Below, in pieces: positions 33,039-45,100 of a stretch of 64,000 nt of DNA. The stretch comes from Linepithema humile (taxonomy: Eukaryota > Arthropoda > Insecta > Hymenoptera > Formicidae), in the NCBI RefSeq assembly GCF_040581485.1, contig NC_090135.1, positions 5,821,001-5,885,000 of the forward strand, given 5' to 3'. The translations under genes and the position numbers were made by a program. Position 1 is the first letter of the stretch. Every line of letters starts with the position of its first letter. The notes under the pieces were generated by a model. It had not been told where the DNA came from and searched no databases. It worked only from the letters and a program-made list of their open reading frames with translations.

Positions 33039-35822
33039 ATATAATCAAACAAATGATTTATGGAACATGGTGCAAACTATTATACCAAATAACTCAAACA
33101 CATTTATTGTAAAAAGACTTATATCTGTTTGGATAGCGAAAAAATATTATCCTGTACTGCACGTAATACGAAATCATTTGGCTAGCAAGACAACATTCCA
33201 ATTTCAAATTAACCGTTTTAACGGGGATACAGAATATCTTTCAGTATTTGTGACGTATACGACAAAATCAAAAATAAACTTTCACGATATTTTTGCCAAT
33301 AAATCCTTTTGGCTATCACCGCAAAATTCGACAGAATTAAAGCAAAAGTTTGAAAAAAAAGATTGGATTATAGTCAATTTACAACAAACAGGTAAATATA
33401 AATCATTAAATTTATTATATTTTATCTTTGTATCTTTTTTGCTTTTTTAATCTTACACACCCTGATGCTTCTGACACACGCACTCGCATACTGGCAAGAG
33501 TGCGTGTCATTCATGCTTGCAACAAACATTATCACATGATAATCATTTCTACACTTTTTTCAAACCAATTGTAAAATATTTTATTAAAAAATAAATAATT
33601 TGAGAAAATGTTTCTCACACAAAACAATAAAAATTATTTAAAAACTATTTTTTCATCAATTCTATCAAGAAACATTAATAATGAAAACTTTCTTTTTATA
33701 ACAGGGTATTATCGTGTTAATTATGATACTGAAAATTGGCTTAATCTTGCGCAATACATGAATTCTGTGAAATATGTCGACATTCATGTTCTCAATCGGG
33801 CTCAAATCATAGATGATGCGTTTTACTTCCTTACACGTAGACAACTTGATTATCTTACGTTTTGGGAAATATCTGCATTTTTATCACGAGAAATGAATTA
33901 TGTAGTATGGTATCCGATGTTTAAAGTTTTTGAACATATGAGTGTTATAGTTTCAATTAAAAACACTGATCCCCTAAAAGTAGGTAACAGAAAGCTTCTA
34001 TGAGAAACATGGCATCAAAACATTATGTACACAGAGTGATACAAAACAATGTCCATAAAATGTCATATTGCGCGATTTTTAAGATAATTATTCCTTTAGC
34101 AAATGTTTGTTCATAGGTTAGTTTTCGAGATATATATAATTGAAAATAGGTATCTACTCGTACACAGCAGGCAGGCAGGAATTGTGCAACTCATCAAAAG
34201 AGTAACGTAATACCTTACAGTTATAGTGTGTGTGAGCAGGGACGGATTTCGGTTTCTGCCGCTCCTAGGCTGAATCAAATTTGCCGCCTCTTAATGACAG
34301 TGGAGCAAAGGGAAATTTTTTTATTATTTAAATAAGAAATAGATAATAAAATAGAAAACAGGTATTTCATATATAGGATTCTTTGAATAATAATAAATAA
34401 TACAAATAAACATTCTCTCTCGCGCGCGCGCGTTTCCAGTTTTTCTTCTTCAATTCTCAACCGATTTTGTTGACATTTTTTCTATGGTATTTAATGTTAC
34501 CCCGAGCATATAAAGCCAGAAATGTAAATAACGTAAAAAAATTTTTAATATTAAAAAAACTTAAAGAAAAAATTTCAGCAAAATTAGTTGAGAATTGGAA
34601 AAGAAAAACGGGAAATAAATTTCGCCGAAAACGCCGGAAAAAACAGCACTTTATACATTCTTTAACAGTAATGATCACGAACATATTTATATTATGACTC
34701 TTTTGATAAAAATCAGAATGTATTTCGAATATAAATCAAGTGTTAATAAATTTTTTTTAATTCAAAAATTAAAAATTTGCCGCCCCCTAAAATCTGCCGC
34801 CCTAGGCTATAGCCTATCCAACCTAATGAAAAATTCGCCTCTGTGTGTGAGTGTAAGTAGCGAACTATCAACTTTTCAATGATAACTCAAAAACTAAGTT
34901 TTGGACAAAATTTCACAACAAAAAAAATCGTTTCAGAAATCGCTTAAGAATATGATATTTCAAGACCAACACGTTGTTTTAAATCATTTTGTATAAAAAG
35001 GAAGTTATAATATATGTGTACATATATAAATATACATACATATCTTTTATAAATAGCAATAGGTTAAAATTTATATTACTTACCAATTTTTAGGAAAAGA
35101 TGGAAAAAATATTGAGTGGAGTTCTGAATCAAATAGGATACGTGTCAAAACCATATGAAAACAAGCTCAAGAAATGTTTAAGAGAGGAAGCCGTAAAATG
35201 GGCATGTATTATTGGTAACAAAAAATGTAGAGAAGTAGCCAATGAGCAAATGACAAGAGATCTACATTCTGAAAGTGCGACGTAAGAATAAGTGATTTAC
35301 AATCACAGTATTCACATAAACAATTTCTGTTGCATTATGTATACTTATATTCTATACATCAAATACTGTACTAGATAAATTATTTTATCATAAAATGAGG
35401 TAAATTTTTGCAAGAAATACTTTTTTCTGGTAACGCAGCTCTGTAACGCAATCGGAATGGAAACGATGGATGTATTGTAATGGTTTGGTGTCAGCGGAAA
35501 AGTCCATTTGGTACGCTGTATGGTACAAATGGACAGCAACACTTGATGATACAAAAATTTTAGAATATTTAACTTGCAGTGAAGGTCCTTTAGTTGTTTC
35601 TAATTATATACAGGTGATTTCGGATAATGATGATTTATTACAACGCAACAATACACGTGCTCACATATTTCTTCTTACCGTTGCGAGACATGCAAGCAAC
35701 GATACTGTTTGCAATTTTATATTGCAAAATCTCAATAAAAATATACTTATGTTCACCTCCAACACGTAATAATAATTTTTTTTATAATTATATATCTATA
35801 TTTATTTATATGTATATATATA

Positions 35823-35870
<48 letters not shown>

Positions 35871-36355
35871 ATATTTCTAATATTTATAATTTTTATCCAC
35901 CCGCGTCTTTTTTATTCTTATTGCCGGCTTAAATAATAATATTTATCACTTTACTTTTTCGCAGGCAAGCCGACATAATTGCAACATTAATTGTTATTAT
36001 TACCCACCAACATGCTGTAGAACAATTGGCTAAGGTATATTTTCCAGACTTAAATAACACTCATTTCTTTATTACTTAATATTGAGCTTATTTTTATGAT
36101 TTTTTTGTACATGACATATCCGATCCGATTACTTTTAACGCAGCAATTAATGCACTCATAAACTGTACTGCGCAAAAATTTTACATTTATTGATATTGTC
36201 AAAATAATTTGTCCTAGGTACTTGAATTTGCGAAAATTAATTTGAGAGAACAGCGATTAGTTGATGTTGTTAAAAAAAAAATTAAAAAACGAAGAGACGA
36301 GTACGCAAGAAAAGTCGGAAACTTAGGATTCATCGGTGTGCGTCGGTTTAAATAA
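33039..36355 (+). CDS. M1 aminopeptidase-like gene 1, 3' half only
   Basis: Exons 33039-33391, 33705-33979, 35094-35281, 35439-35765, 35965-36034 and 36218-36355 (TAA) all join in frame. They cover the region after the catalytic domain: TNDLW, LISVWIA, the beta domain (DWIIVNLQQTG-YYRVNYD), LNRAQIIDDAFYF, and the ERAP1-like C-terminal helical domain (AVKWACIIGNKKCREVA, RWMYCNG). The C terminus is GVRRFK without a hydrophobic tail. The 5' half is not present anywhere upstream in the window; transposons occupy the expected place. It is either truncated or its first exons lie far upstream. Confidence 0.8.
34031..34998. mobile_element. Old palindromic MITE shared by copies 1 and 2, split by a hAT insertion
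   Basis: CACAGAGTGATACAAAACAATG on the left and the inverse-like AAATCATTTTGTATAAAAAG on the right surround inner sequence resembling the MITE at 32372 (TAGTTTTCGAGATATA, GGACAAAATTT). The copy-2 counterpart is about 51226-51580 without the internal insert. Confidence 0.55.
34237..34843. mobile_element. hAT-type non-autonomous element, copy 1 only
   Basis: The terminal sequences are CAGGGACGGATTT and, inverted, CAGAGGCGAATTT. An exact 8-bp duplication TGTGTGAG lies at 34229-34236 and 34844-34851. Copy 2 has one TGTGTGAG at the aligned place near 51426. 607 bp, no transposase. Confidence 0.9.
35826..35868. repeat. (AT)n microsatellite in an intron of gene 1
   Basis: Alternating AT; the copy-2 counterpart (52376-52400) is much shorter. 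Confidence 0.9.
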
Positions 36356-36992
36356 TATTTATTTAATTTAATTATTCCTTTTTACACTGCAAATTTTTGT
36401 TGGACCAGATATTTGTCTTTTTTGATTTTCAATAAAGAAGTTATAGAAAGTTGCTTTACAACTAGAAGTGCTTAAGAAGTGAATTGGCTCCGAAATACAA
36501 AATATATTTGGGAAAGTGTAATGTAACTTGCAAGAAAATAATTTTTGTCAAAAATAAAATAATATAAAATAAAATATTTTTAATGTTTGTATGCTTACGT
36601 CAAAAAATTTTAAATATCAGAAATAATGGGAGAGGTAATATTTATATTTACGTTGAATTGTTTATATGGACGGTTTAAAAGCAAAGCTGTCATACATGAA
36701 TTAAAAGTTGATTCTATCATAATGATATCATATTACAAGCGTTGTTTTTATTATATTATATTAATATCACAATTTAAGCAATTATCAAAAACAGAAAAAA
36801 TGATCGATTTTAAAATAAAACATTTATTTACTCTATACGTATCGATATATTTAAAAATATTTATATTTTATAATTTAAGAAATTATTCACATCAAGCGTA
36901 TTTACATCTAAAATCTTAAATTAAAACGTCATGTTACGATATATCTCGAGAAATATTTATTACTTCTTACTATTTTTTTGGCCACCATGAAT

Positions 36993-38175
36993 CAAGGTTG
37001 GGAAAGTTATTTTGTAAAAGTATCTAGATAAAGTTACAATTCTTTTCATTGAAAAAACAACTAGTTACAGTTACAAATTACCGATTCTAAAAAGTAACAT
37101 GTTACAGTTATAGTTACTCAAAAAGTAACGAGTCGTTACTTTTCAGTTACTTTTTTGCAATAAATGTGCACTATTATTTTAAATACACGAATCTTACATT
37201 TCAAGATTTATTTACTTATTATATACTATTATACATAGGTACTTAATTTTATGTTATATTATTTTATATGTAATAAATCACAATTGTTTCAAACTTAAAA
37301 TAAAAATACATTTAAAATATTAAAAATACAAATAATATTAGGTTATTGCTCTTCCATAATTAAATTAAAAATCGTTTTAATATATAAAGCCAATAGAGCA
37401 AGAGCTGGATCGATTTGCTCAAAAATTCCTTTTTTTATTATAAATTTATACAGACGTTTCGGCCAAGGTACGTGGCCATCTTCAGTGTAATACAATAAAT
37501 ATATAAAATTTAATACATGATTAGAGAAGCGTTGGTAATGACAATCAATAAAGTAGTTTTTAGACTAAGGAAACGCATTCTCTTAAAATATTAAATTAAT
37601 TATTAATTTTAAATAAATTATTATACACTTGCAATAAAAATTATAGGATTAAGATTTTTTATTTTAAAAATTTACGAATTTCACTCAAACAGTTGTAACT
37701 TTCCGAAAAATCGTAGACTATTGTTTCAGTTCTTAAAGTCTCAACTTTATGCTTATATGATAATTATCCTCAAAGATAATTTATTACTAAGTGGCAATGT
37801 ATTCTTTAAATGAGAATTTATTTATTTCTGTTGAATTTCATAATTAATATCTATACGGTTATCCGTCTATTTATTTAACAAATATCGAATCTACACTTAA
37901 TATGACAATATCCATGACAATTTTGTTCTTTTCTTTATGCATATGTTTATGCGACTATGCAAGTTTGTCTGGATAGGCCCTAATTCTTACAATTAATACA
38001 ACCGTATATAGAATATTAAATTAACCGTTAAATTAGTTACTAGTTATCATAAATATGTAACTAAGTTAAGTTACAGTTATAAATGAAAAATAAGGAACAA
38101 AGTTAAGTTATATACCAAAAAAAAGTAACTGTAACTGTAATTTCGTTACAAGTAATGAGTTACTTCCCAACCCTG
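36993..38175. mobile_element. hAT-type element, copy 1 only, with a hammerhead-like motif inside
   Basis: The ends are CAAGGTTGGGAAAGTTA and, inverted, CAGGGTTGGGAAGTAAC. The flanks CCATGAAT (36985-36992) and TCATGAAT (38176-38183) match at seven of eight bases. The empty site in copy 2 is CCATAAAT near 53570. Runs of GTAACTGTAACT-like sequence lie near both ends. No transposase frame. Confidence 0.85.
37451..37490 (-). ncRNA. Hammerhead-ribozyme-like motif
   Basis: The minus strand reads CTGAAGA, then a GGCC...GGCC stem with a nine-base loop, then GAAA and CGTC. This is the order CUGANGA - stem II - GAAA of the hammerhead core. Such motifs are known in Penelope-like retroelements. A full stem I/III and cleavage triplet are not demonstrated. 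Confidence 0.4.
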
Positions 38176-38281
38176 TCATGAATTACATACAATTTTGAAA
38201 TTGATTCAGTTAATTAGACACTATGATCAAAGATTTGATCATCTTTAGTATAATGTTCAAATGCACGCAGAGTCATATGAT

Positions 38282-39057
38282 TAGAGGCGTAACTATCGAT
38301 GGGACAGAGGGGACTGCGGCCCCGGTCCCAAGAGTCGTTGGGGCCTTTGAAACATATCGAAGTCAAGTTGACAATACCTTGTTTAATTTTATTTTCAATT
38401 ACACTGTCTAATACCATTTGCCTTGACATTCTATAAGTCGTTTCCAGTAGATCTCTATCGAAAGATATAACTCACGCAAAAGTATTAAAAACGTCTATTT
38501 TAGCAACTTTGACTAACTGTGAGGTTTTCTCAAAAACTTGACGTGATACGCTATTTTTACGGTCAGATTCGTCAGCGCTGAAGAAATCTTTCAGAAATGA
38601 CTTGATTAAACTTAAGGCAAAAGAAAATCTTATTTTATCGATTAATGTTATTATTTGAAATATAGTCTAATTATTTGACAGTTAAATTAAAAATAAAATT
38701 CCGTATTTCCGAAATTGCAGTTGCACTTTACGTTCTGCTCTGATACTTCATACAGACGAAATAATTCAGTCGTTCGCTAACGCAAAGTCGAGAAGAAAGC
38801 TGTAAAGCACGATCATACCGTCTTTCTTTCTCTAAACTTAAATCTATTTATTAACGTTTTTGTAATTTGTTTTCTGCATTGTTTATTATTTTAAAAAATA
38901 TAGTATATAGGCACATAATTGGTTTTTTACTTTATGTTATTTAAACCGCCCAAGCCTAACCTAATTACTAAAGAAAATGTATTATAATTACTGTTTTCCA
39001 TAACAGGGCCTTCAAAAGATCATGTCCCCGAATCCAAATTTTGAAGATACGCCACTG
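38282..39057. mobile_element. hAT-type element, copy 1 only
   Basis: The ends are TAGAGGCGTAACT and, inverted, CAGTGGCGTATCT. An exact 8-bp duplication CATATGAT lies at 38274-38281 and 39058-39065. Copy 2 has a single CATATGAT near 53668. 776 bp, no coding frame. Confidence 0.9.
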
Positions 39058-40179
39058 CATATGATCAAAGTTGGATGTACATAAAATTGTGCAATTGAGG
39101 TCAAGAAATAAAATTGAACTGGAAGTAAAAAACGCTACATGATATAAAAATTTAAACTAACAGAATTATAATGAGAAATAAAACAAAATGTATATCTGAA
39201 AATTTGTCAAAATCATAGTTCGAAAATTATAAGATGCATTGTAATGTCAAATGCTGTCAATGTTTATCGTCTGCTGGAAAGAGAGTCACTATGACAAACA
39301 AATGTAAAAATTGATCATATAAAAAGCAAAAGAAACAAGAATTTACACACCTATGTAACTGAAGTCAAGTAATCGGCAATAAAAAAGTCGGGATAACGTA
39401 CAGAGAATTTTCAATACATGTTACGTAATAACGACAATGACACAAATGCATTTTCACACATTCCTGATATATTGGTTTCCTTATATTTAGTCATCTAAAT
39501 AATACTGCTACGAAGGTAATGAAAAGTAATTACATTCCATTTTTAGTAAAATGGTTGAATTAAAATTGTTTACTATTTCCTAAAATTAAATATTTCAAGA
39601 TAATATCTTAGACTGAAATGTTATAGTCATTCTCATATTCAATAAAAATTTTAACAGATATAATAGCAATTATTACAAATTTATAATTAGGAAATTCGTT
39701 TCTTGCATTTTTAATACTTTTTTTTATAAATAATTTTATTCCATTCACAAAATGTGATAACTATTAATGTAAAACATTAATATTATTTAGATTAAAATTC
39801 AATTACTTATTTTCAATTTAGTAAATCTTTCATATTTCACTGCTGTATATTGTACAAATTTGTACTATTACATTTACAATCTTAAATGTCTGACTGCATA
39901 ATAACCAAATACAATTGTACACGCAAAATTAATATCTTCTATATATTTATAAGTATTTTATTTTAACAATTGTGTTTGTCAGTAACTACAAACTGTACAA
40001 TTTCGGTTTATATACGCACATTTAACTGATTATGAATCTTATTTTTCGCGCTCTTCTATCTACTAGTAAAGTGTTTTCCTGTTGCGTGACCTCTTAGCAA
40101 CTGTTTGCGTGACATAACATATATATTATATCAGTTACGAATATGCTTCTTAGTATGCAGAGACTGCTTGGAGCTAACT

Positions 40180-40311
40180 GAATCGCAGTTTGATTTATAT
40201 AGCTTCGGCTTTCACGATTTGTGTGTAAGGTGATGTTAACTGTATTATTATTACAAAATTGTAAATTTTCACGTAGCAAGGAATTTTAATTAACGATTTT
40301 AATATATGTAG
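40180..40311 (+). promoter_or_regulatory. Conserved promoter and non-coding first exon of gene 2
   Basis: TTATATAG at 40195-40202, then about 110 conserved bases ending in TATATGTAG with a GTAAGTGA donor at 40312. The same arrangement occurs before gene 3 (about 56090-56223). A T-rich acceptor at about 42160-42174 (ACTTTTTTCAG), upstream of the ATG at 42199, would complete a leader intron. Inference from conservation and splice sites. Confidence 0.45.
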
Positions 40312-40461
40312 GTAAGTGATCAGAAACAAAATATTTCTAATACAAAATATATGAAAATTTATAAAGCATGATAATTACAACTTTGTTTTCTTAAATCTCC
40401 TTCTGAAAAAGTAACTGTGTCACTAACTTCTTTGTACTTTAATATTTTTTATCTTGCACAG

Positions 40462-40904
40462 CAGTGATGAGCAATCTTTGTTCTGCAGTGTGCCAAAATT
40501 AAAAACCTAATATTCCATACGGGCCGCAACAAACGTAATATTAAATACTTTAATATATTGTATAATAAAAAAAATTTAATTTATAGGGTGGAATTCATTA
40601 ATTTCGACCATGAAACTTTTCTTTTAATCTGATTTACTTTTTATTAGTTATATTTTTAATATATGTATACAGAGGCATATGTACACATGTAAATTTTTTT
40701 TATCGGGAGGTATTAAATATGTAGCTGATGTTTATTTAATGGCATATTTGGGTCTGTTTCTCATCAACAAACTTTTCAATATTGGGAGGTATGTTTGCTA
40801 AAATTTTTACACTTCAGCAAAATGAAGTGCAACGTTTTGGAGGGCTGCAGGTAAGTAACTGGAGAGCTGCATGCTGACCGCGAACCGCGCGTTGCTCATC
40901 ACTG
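40462..40904. mobile_element. hAT-type MITE present in copies 2 and 3
   Basis: The ends CAGTGATGAGCAA and TTGCTCATCACTG are perfect inverses. The flanks TTGCACAG and TTGTACAG match at seven of eight. The aligned element before gene 3 is 56385-56827, so insertion preceded that duplication. It lies in the proposed leader intron. Confidence 0.8.
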
Positions 40905-40912
40905 TTGTACAG

Positions 40913-42170
40913 TATGAGTCTCTTCATGTGTAATGATTAATCACCATTTTTTGCGAAGTGAAAATTAACCTTGTGTGTGTGCGCGTTGCAGCTTGCTTGC
41001 GTGCATTTGAGAGAATAGATGTCATAACTGGTTAGAAACATAATAATTTGATATTTTTACGATCCTTTTTTTATTTTATTTTAATGTTTCTCGGCTTAGT
41101 GACACTTTCAGTTATAATATCGTTTTTGTTTTATTTCTATATTCTAACAGGCACTTTTAAATATTTATTATTTTTTATAACACTCTGTGAAACTACTCAT
41201 GTATATACATAGTTATGTATATACATACAATATTATTATATTATCTTTCTAAACATTCATCAGACAAATTTTATGAATTTTACTTTTCCATGTTTTTTTT
41301 TCACTTTATCTTGCACTGAAAGAAAAGAACAATAGCAGTAACCATAATCAACGACGCTTTTTGGCGTCAAATATTTTTCTTAATGTTCTATAATAACTTT
41401 GCAGGTTGGTCCATTTTAATAAATCTACTAAAATATCTTAAAATCTTTATGTTTAGGACAAAAATGTTTTTGATCAAAGTTGCTCAGTTACTAAAGGAAA
41501 AGAAGGTGGTGACCGTGGTTGACTTTAAGAAAATGTCCTTAAAGTCAAGAGAAGGACACAGCTTGCAAACGTGCGTTCGTCTCTTAACTTTTATTTGTGC
41601 GTTAGAGCTGGTATACAATCAATCGACGGACAATAATATTGTGTGCAATATAGTTTGTCCGAAATAGTGATGTATGTGCAAACATGCGTTCGGTTCTTAA
41701 CTTTTGTAGGCAATCGTACTGTAGGTAATAAATTTTGGTGTGCAAACAAAATGTAAACAAACGAAATGTCGGCAATAAATTTGTAGACAAACGGGGCCTC
41801 CCAAGGTCAGGTCAAGATCCCTTAAAATTTTTTAATTGAAATAAGGATTTGAGATATTCTAGTGGGTTGATTAAAATGTGTGTGGACCACCCTGTGTAAT
41901 TGACTATATATTTGACAATACTATACGTATAAAAATATTATTGCTAACATTATACTAACAATTTTTATAAAAATGAGTATCGTAACTATAATAGTAGTAA
42001 CTTGCAATAATAGTTCAGAACATGATACACTTTTCTTTTAGTATATCACGATTTTTTTCTATATCTTTTCAGTCTAAATTCTAATCGTTATTATGTGCTT
42101 TTCTCTGTTATATTTAAATTAAAAATTATGTGTTGCAAATGTATATGTTTTATTGTCAACAAATACTTTT
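40913..42170. other. Leader-intron sequence, conserved between copies but not evidently coding
   Basis: A 94-codon frame at 41383-41667 has a counterpart at 57264-57551. Many of the differences between them change residues, and no domain is seen, so I treat it as duplicated non-coding sequence. Confidence 0.4.
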
Positions 42171-42198
42171 TTCAGACATTTTTTTGTACATAAAAAAA

Positions 42199-45100
42199 AT
42201 GAATATGATATTTCGAAAGCTTTTAACAAATGGCGAAATAATATTAATCGTTACAATAGCACTTTGCACTGCTATCAATACAGAAAATGACACTACAGGT
42301 CGTTACCATTTACCGGATTACATAATACCTATGGATTATGATGTCAATATAAGACTTGATTACAAAACAAATGATGTTATTGGCAAATGTAGTATACTTA
42401 TACATATTACTCGTGAAACAGAAAATATATCTATGAATCTAGTGACATTTGCTGTAATGAAAATAGTTCTGTATGACAACAGTCATAGTAAAAAAGTTTA
42501 CGTTCCAAAATATTTATTTGATAATGAACTAAATATGTTTATGATCCATTTTACCAAGGACCCAAAATTTCCAAAATATTTACCGGCTGGTAAATACACT
42601 CTAATACTGACATATATGAGTGACATAAAAAATAACGAAAAACACTTTTATAAATCTTTATACTCAAATAGAAAACTGGACAACAAACTGTAAGTTAAAA
42701 AAAATACTTTAATAAAAATTATATTATAAAGCTTATTTTCGTTAATATTCGTTTCAAAATATATTTATTAAGTACATTCATAAACCAAATGACATTCCGA
42801 AAATTGCGTATTACTTAAAATAGTCATAATAGCACTCAAATGAATTCATCACTGCACTTCAAATTTGTCGATTCTATGATTTAGAAATATGTGTCAAATT
42901 GGCACATTCTGTACAATGTTATAAATCATGATTCAATTTTTCTAACCCAATATTTTTTAGTCCATCCTGAGTCGATCCTTAAGTATAATTATATTTTAAA
43001 TTTTATAAAAACCATATTGTTAAAATATGACAGGTTAAATGCGACAGGTGTTGATATAATGAATACTCGACAACTATTTCCATATTTGGATGAGATGACA
43101 TTTAATTACACCTTAAAAATTTCCATCCTGCATCATAAAAATTACACAATTTTATCAAATATGCCTATACAAACAACAGAAAATGACAAACATGACATGA
43201 GGTGGATACATTTTAAGAAATCTTTTATGTCCATTCAATACTTAAAGGTTGTGATAACCACATTCACTAATATTTCTACTTCGGTTGGAAATTTCACCTT
43301 TTGGAATAGAAAAAACATAACAAACCATTTGAAATTAGTGAAATGTATTGCCCAACAAACCCTACACTTTTTAAAACATAAAAATAATATAGACAAAACA
43401 CCAAAAATAGATTATGTTACATTCTGGGATAGTCAACACAATAGCACTGAGACATGGGGACTAATTTTACAAAGGTAATATTCAAAACTAAAATGAATTA
43501 ATCAAAAATAATTATTTAATAAAAGATATAAAACTATCAAATAATAAAATTTTAAAACTGGAAAATATTCATATATTTATGTCAATATATAAAAATTAGG
43601 AAATAGTCGAAATCTATACAATTTTATTTGCGTCACATTAAGAAGATATCATTACTTTTAGTTCAGATTAGAAATTGAAATAATCATTCTGTACGTGAAA
43701 TCAGACTTTAGTGTAGCTTTAGTTTTAGAAGCATGAAAAATAAGTGTTTTTTAAGTGTGTTTTAAGTTGCACGAATAAAATGACTGCTATAAAATCTTTT
43801 ATTATATCAGTTATTTTGTCGGAACTCATCGGAGTTTTTGTGCTCCAAAATCTAATGTTCTTCTTCATCCGTGAAATTACTTATGCAAAATGTACAAAAT
43901 ATCTGCTTTCCAATTCTTGAAATAAAGTTTATATGTAACTGTAAAGAAAACAATTATTATTACGTCGTTTTATAGGCAAAATAAGTTATATTATTGAACA
44001 TGAATACCAACTATCTCAAAATTGTCAAAAGTCAATTTATTTCTATTTGTTATGAGATTTAGCACAAAAAATCTTAAATACATTATTGCAGAAAACAATT
44101 AAATAAAAACTTTTTAATGGCTTTGTAATAATTTGATATATCTACAATATAAAAACTTAATAAATTGTTTAATTACAGCAATCATTGTCCATGAATTTTT
44201 CATATTTGAAATCGTTTTTTAGAGAAGCTGATATTCATGTCGAACAGTCAGATTCCGTTGGGCATAAATTGAAAGTGGCTCGTCTTATAACACATCAAAT
44301 GATAACTTTTTGGTATAATGATGTGTTGCTATGGTCGAAAACAGGTTTTGCTACATTGCTTGCAACGTACATCTTATATCAGGTATATCTTATATCACGT
44401 TGTTTTAAATTCTTATAATTGATATACACCACATTTGGTAATCATTTAGATTTACATAAACAGTTACAATCGTCTTGACTTTGACATACGTTACCAACGC
44501 CAATTGTTCTGACAATGAGTAAAAAGAAAAAAGTTTTCGTCACTCGTTATTTATTTATTTATTATTTTATTTATTAAAAAGTTATTAACATAAAAAGGAG
44601 CTTTGCCTCTCTCTTTCTGCACCCTCAAAAAAACCTTATCCCTTATCCAATCCTTATATTTTTCTGAGAAAAATTGTGCTCGGAGTCTCTTCCCCTTTTA
44701 TATCCTCGAACTTGTTTGTAATAATTATTCCTGCATTGTAAAACAAGTGATGATGATCTATAATTTGTATATATGTATGCATAAATGTTACTTTGACACC
44801 GAGGGCGCATAATTTCTCGTCTTGCATTTGATACAAATATATGATTAGATTTTCATCGTTGTCAAATAAAGAAATTCATGTAGCAACATATTACGTTATG
44901 AATTTGTAACAGAAATTGCGTACTTTATATTATTCTTATAACACAAGTAAAAGGAAAAAATTTACTACATGCTGACAGCATATGTCCTCTCCTCAAAACT
45001 CCAGAGCAGGAAAAATTAGAAAAATATTTATTTAAAATATTAATTTTAATTGTTAATAACTTTTTATATTGTTCAAAGTTTTTAAACATGGAGTGACGAC

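Noticed and set aside
41383..41667. 94-codon frame conserved at 57264-57551
   Set aside because: Both copies drift with mostly residue-changing differences; probably non-coding leader-intron sequence.
42961..43033. Exon 2 of gene 2 starting at the acceptor at 42960
   Set aside because: It does not match the phase of exon 1; the acceptor at 43033 does, in both copies.
44185..44222. Reading the third M1 exon from the acceptor at 44178
   Set aside because: That acceptor breaks the frame; the TTTTTTAG at 44222 restores it in both gene copies and gives the expected Arg-Glu junction.
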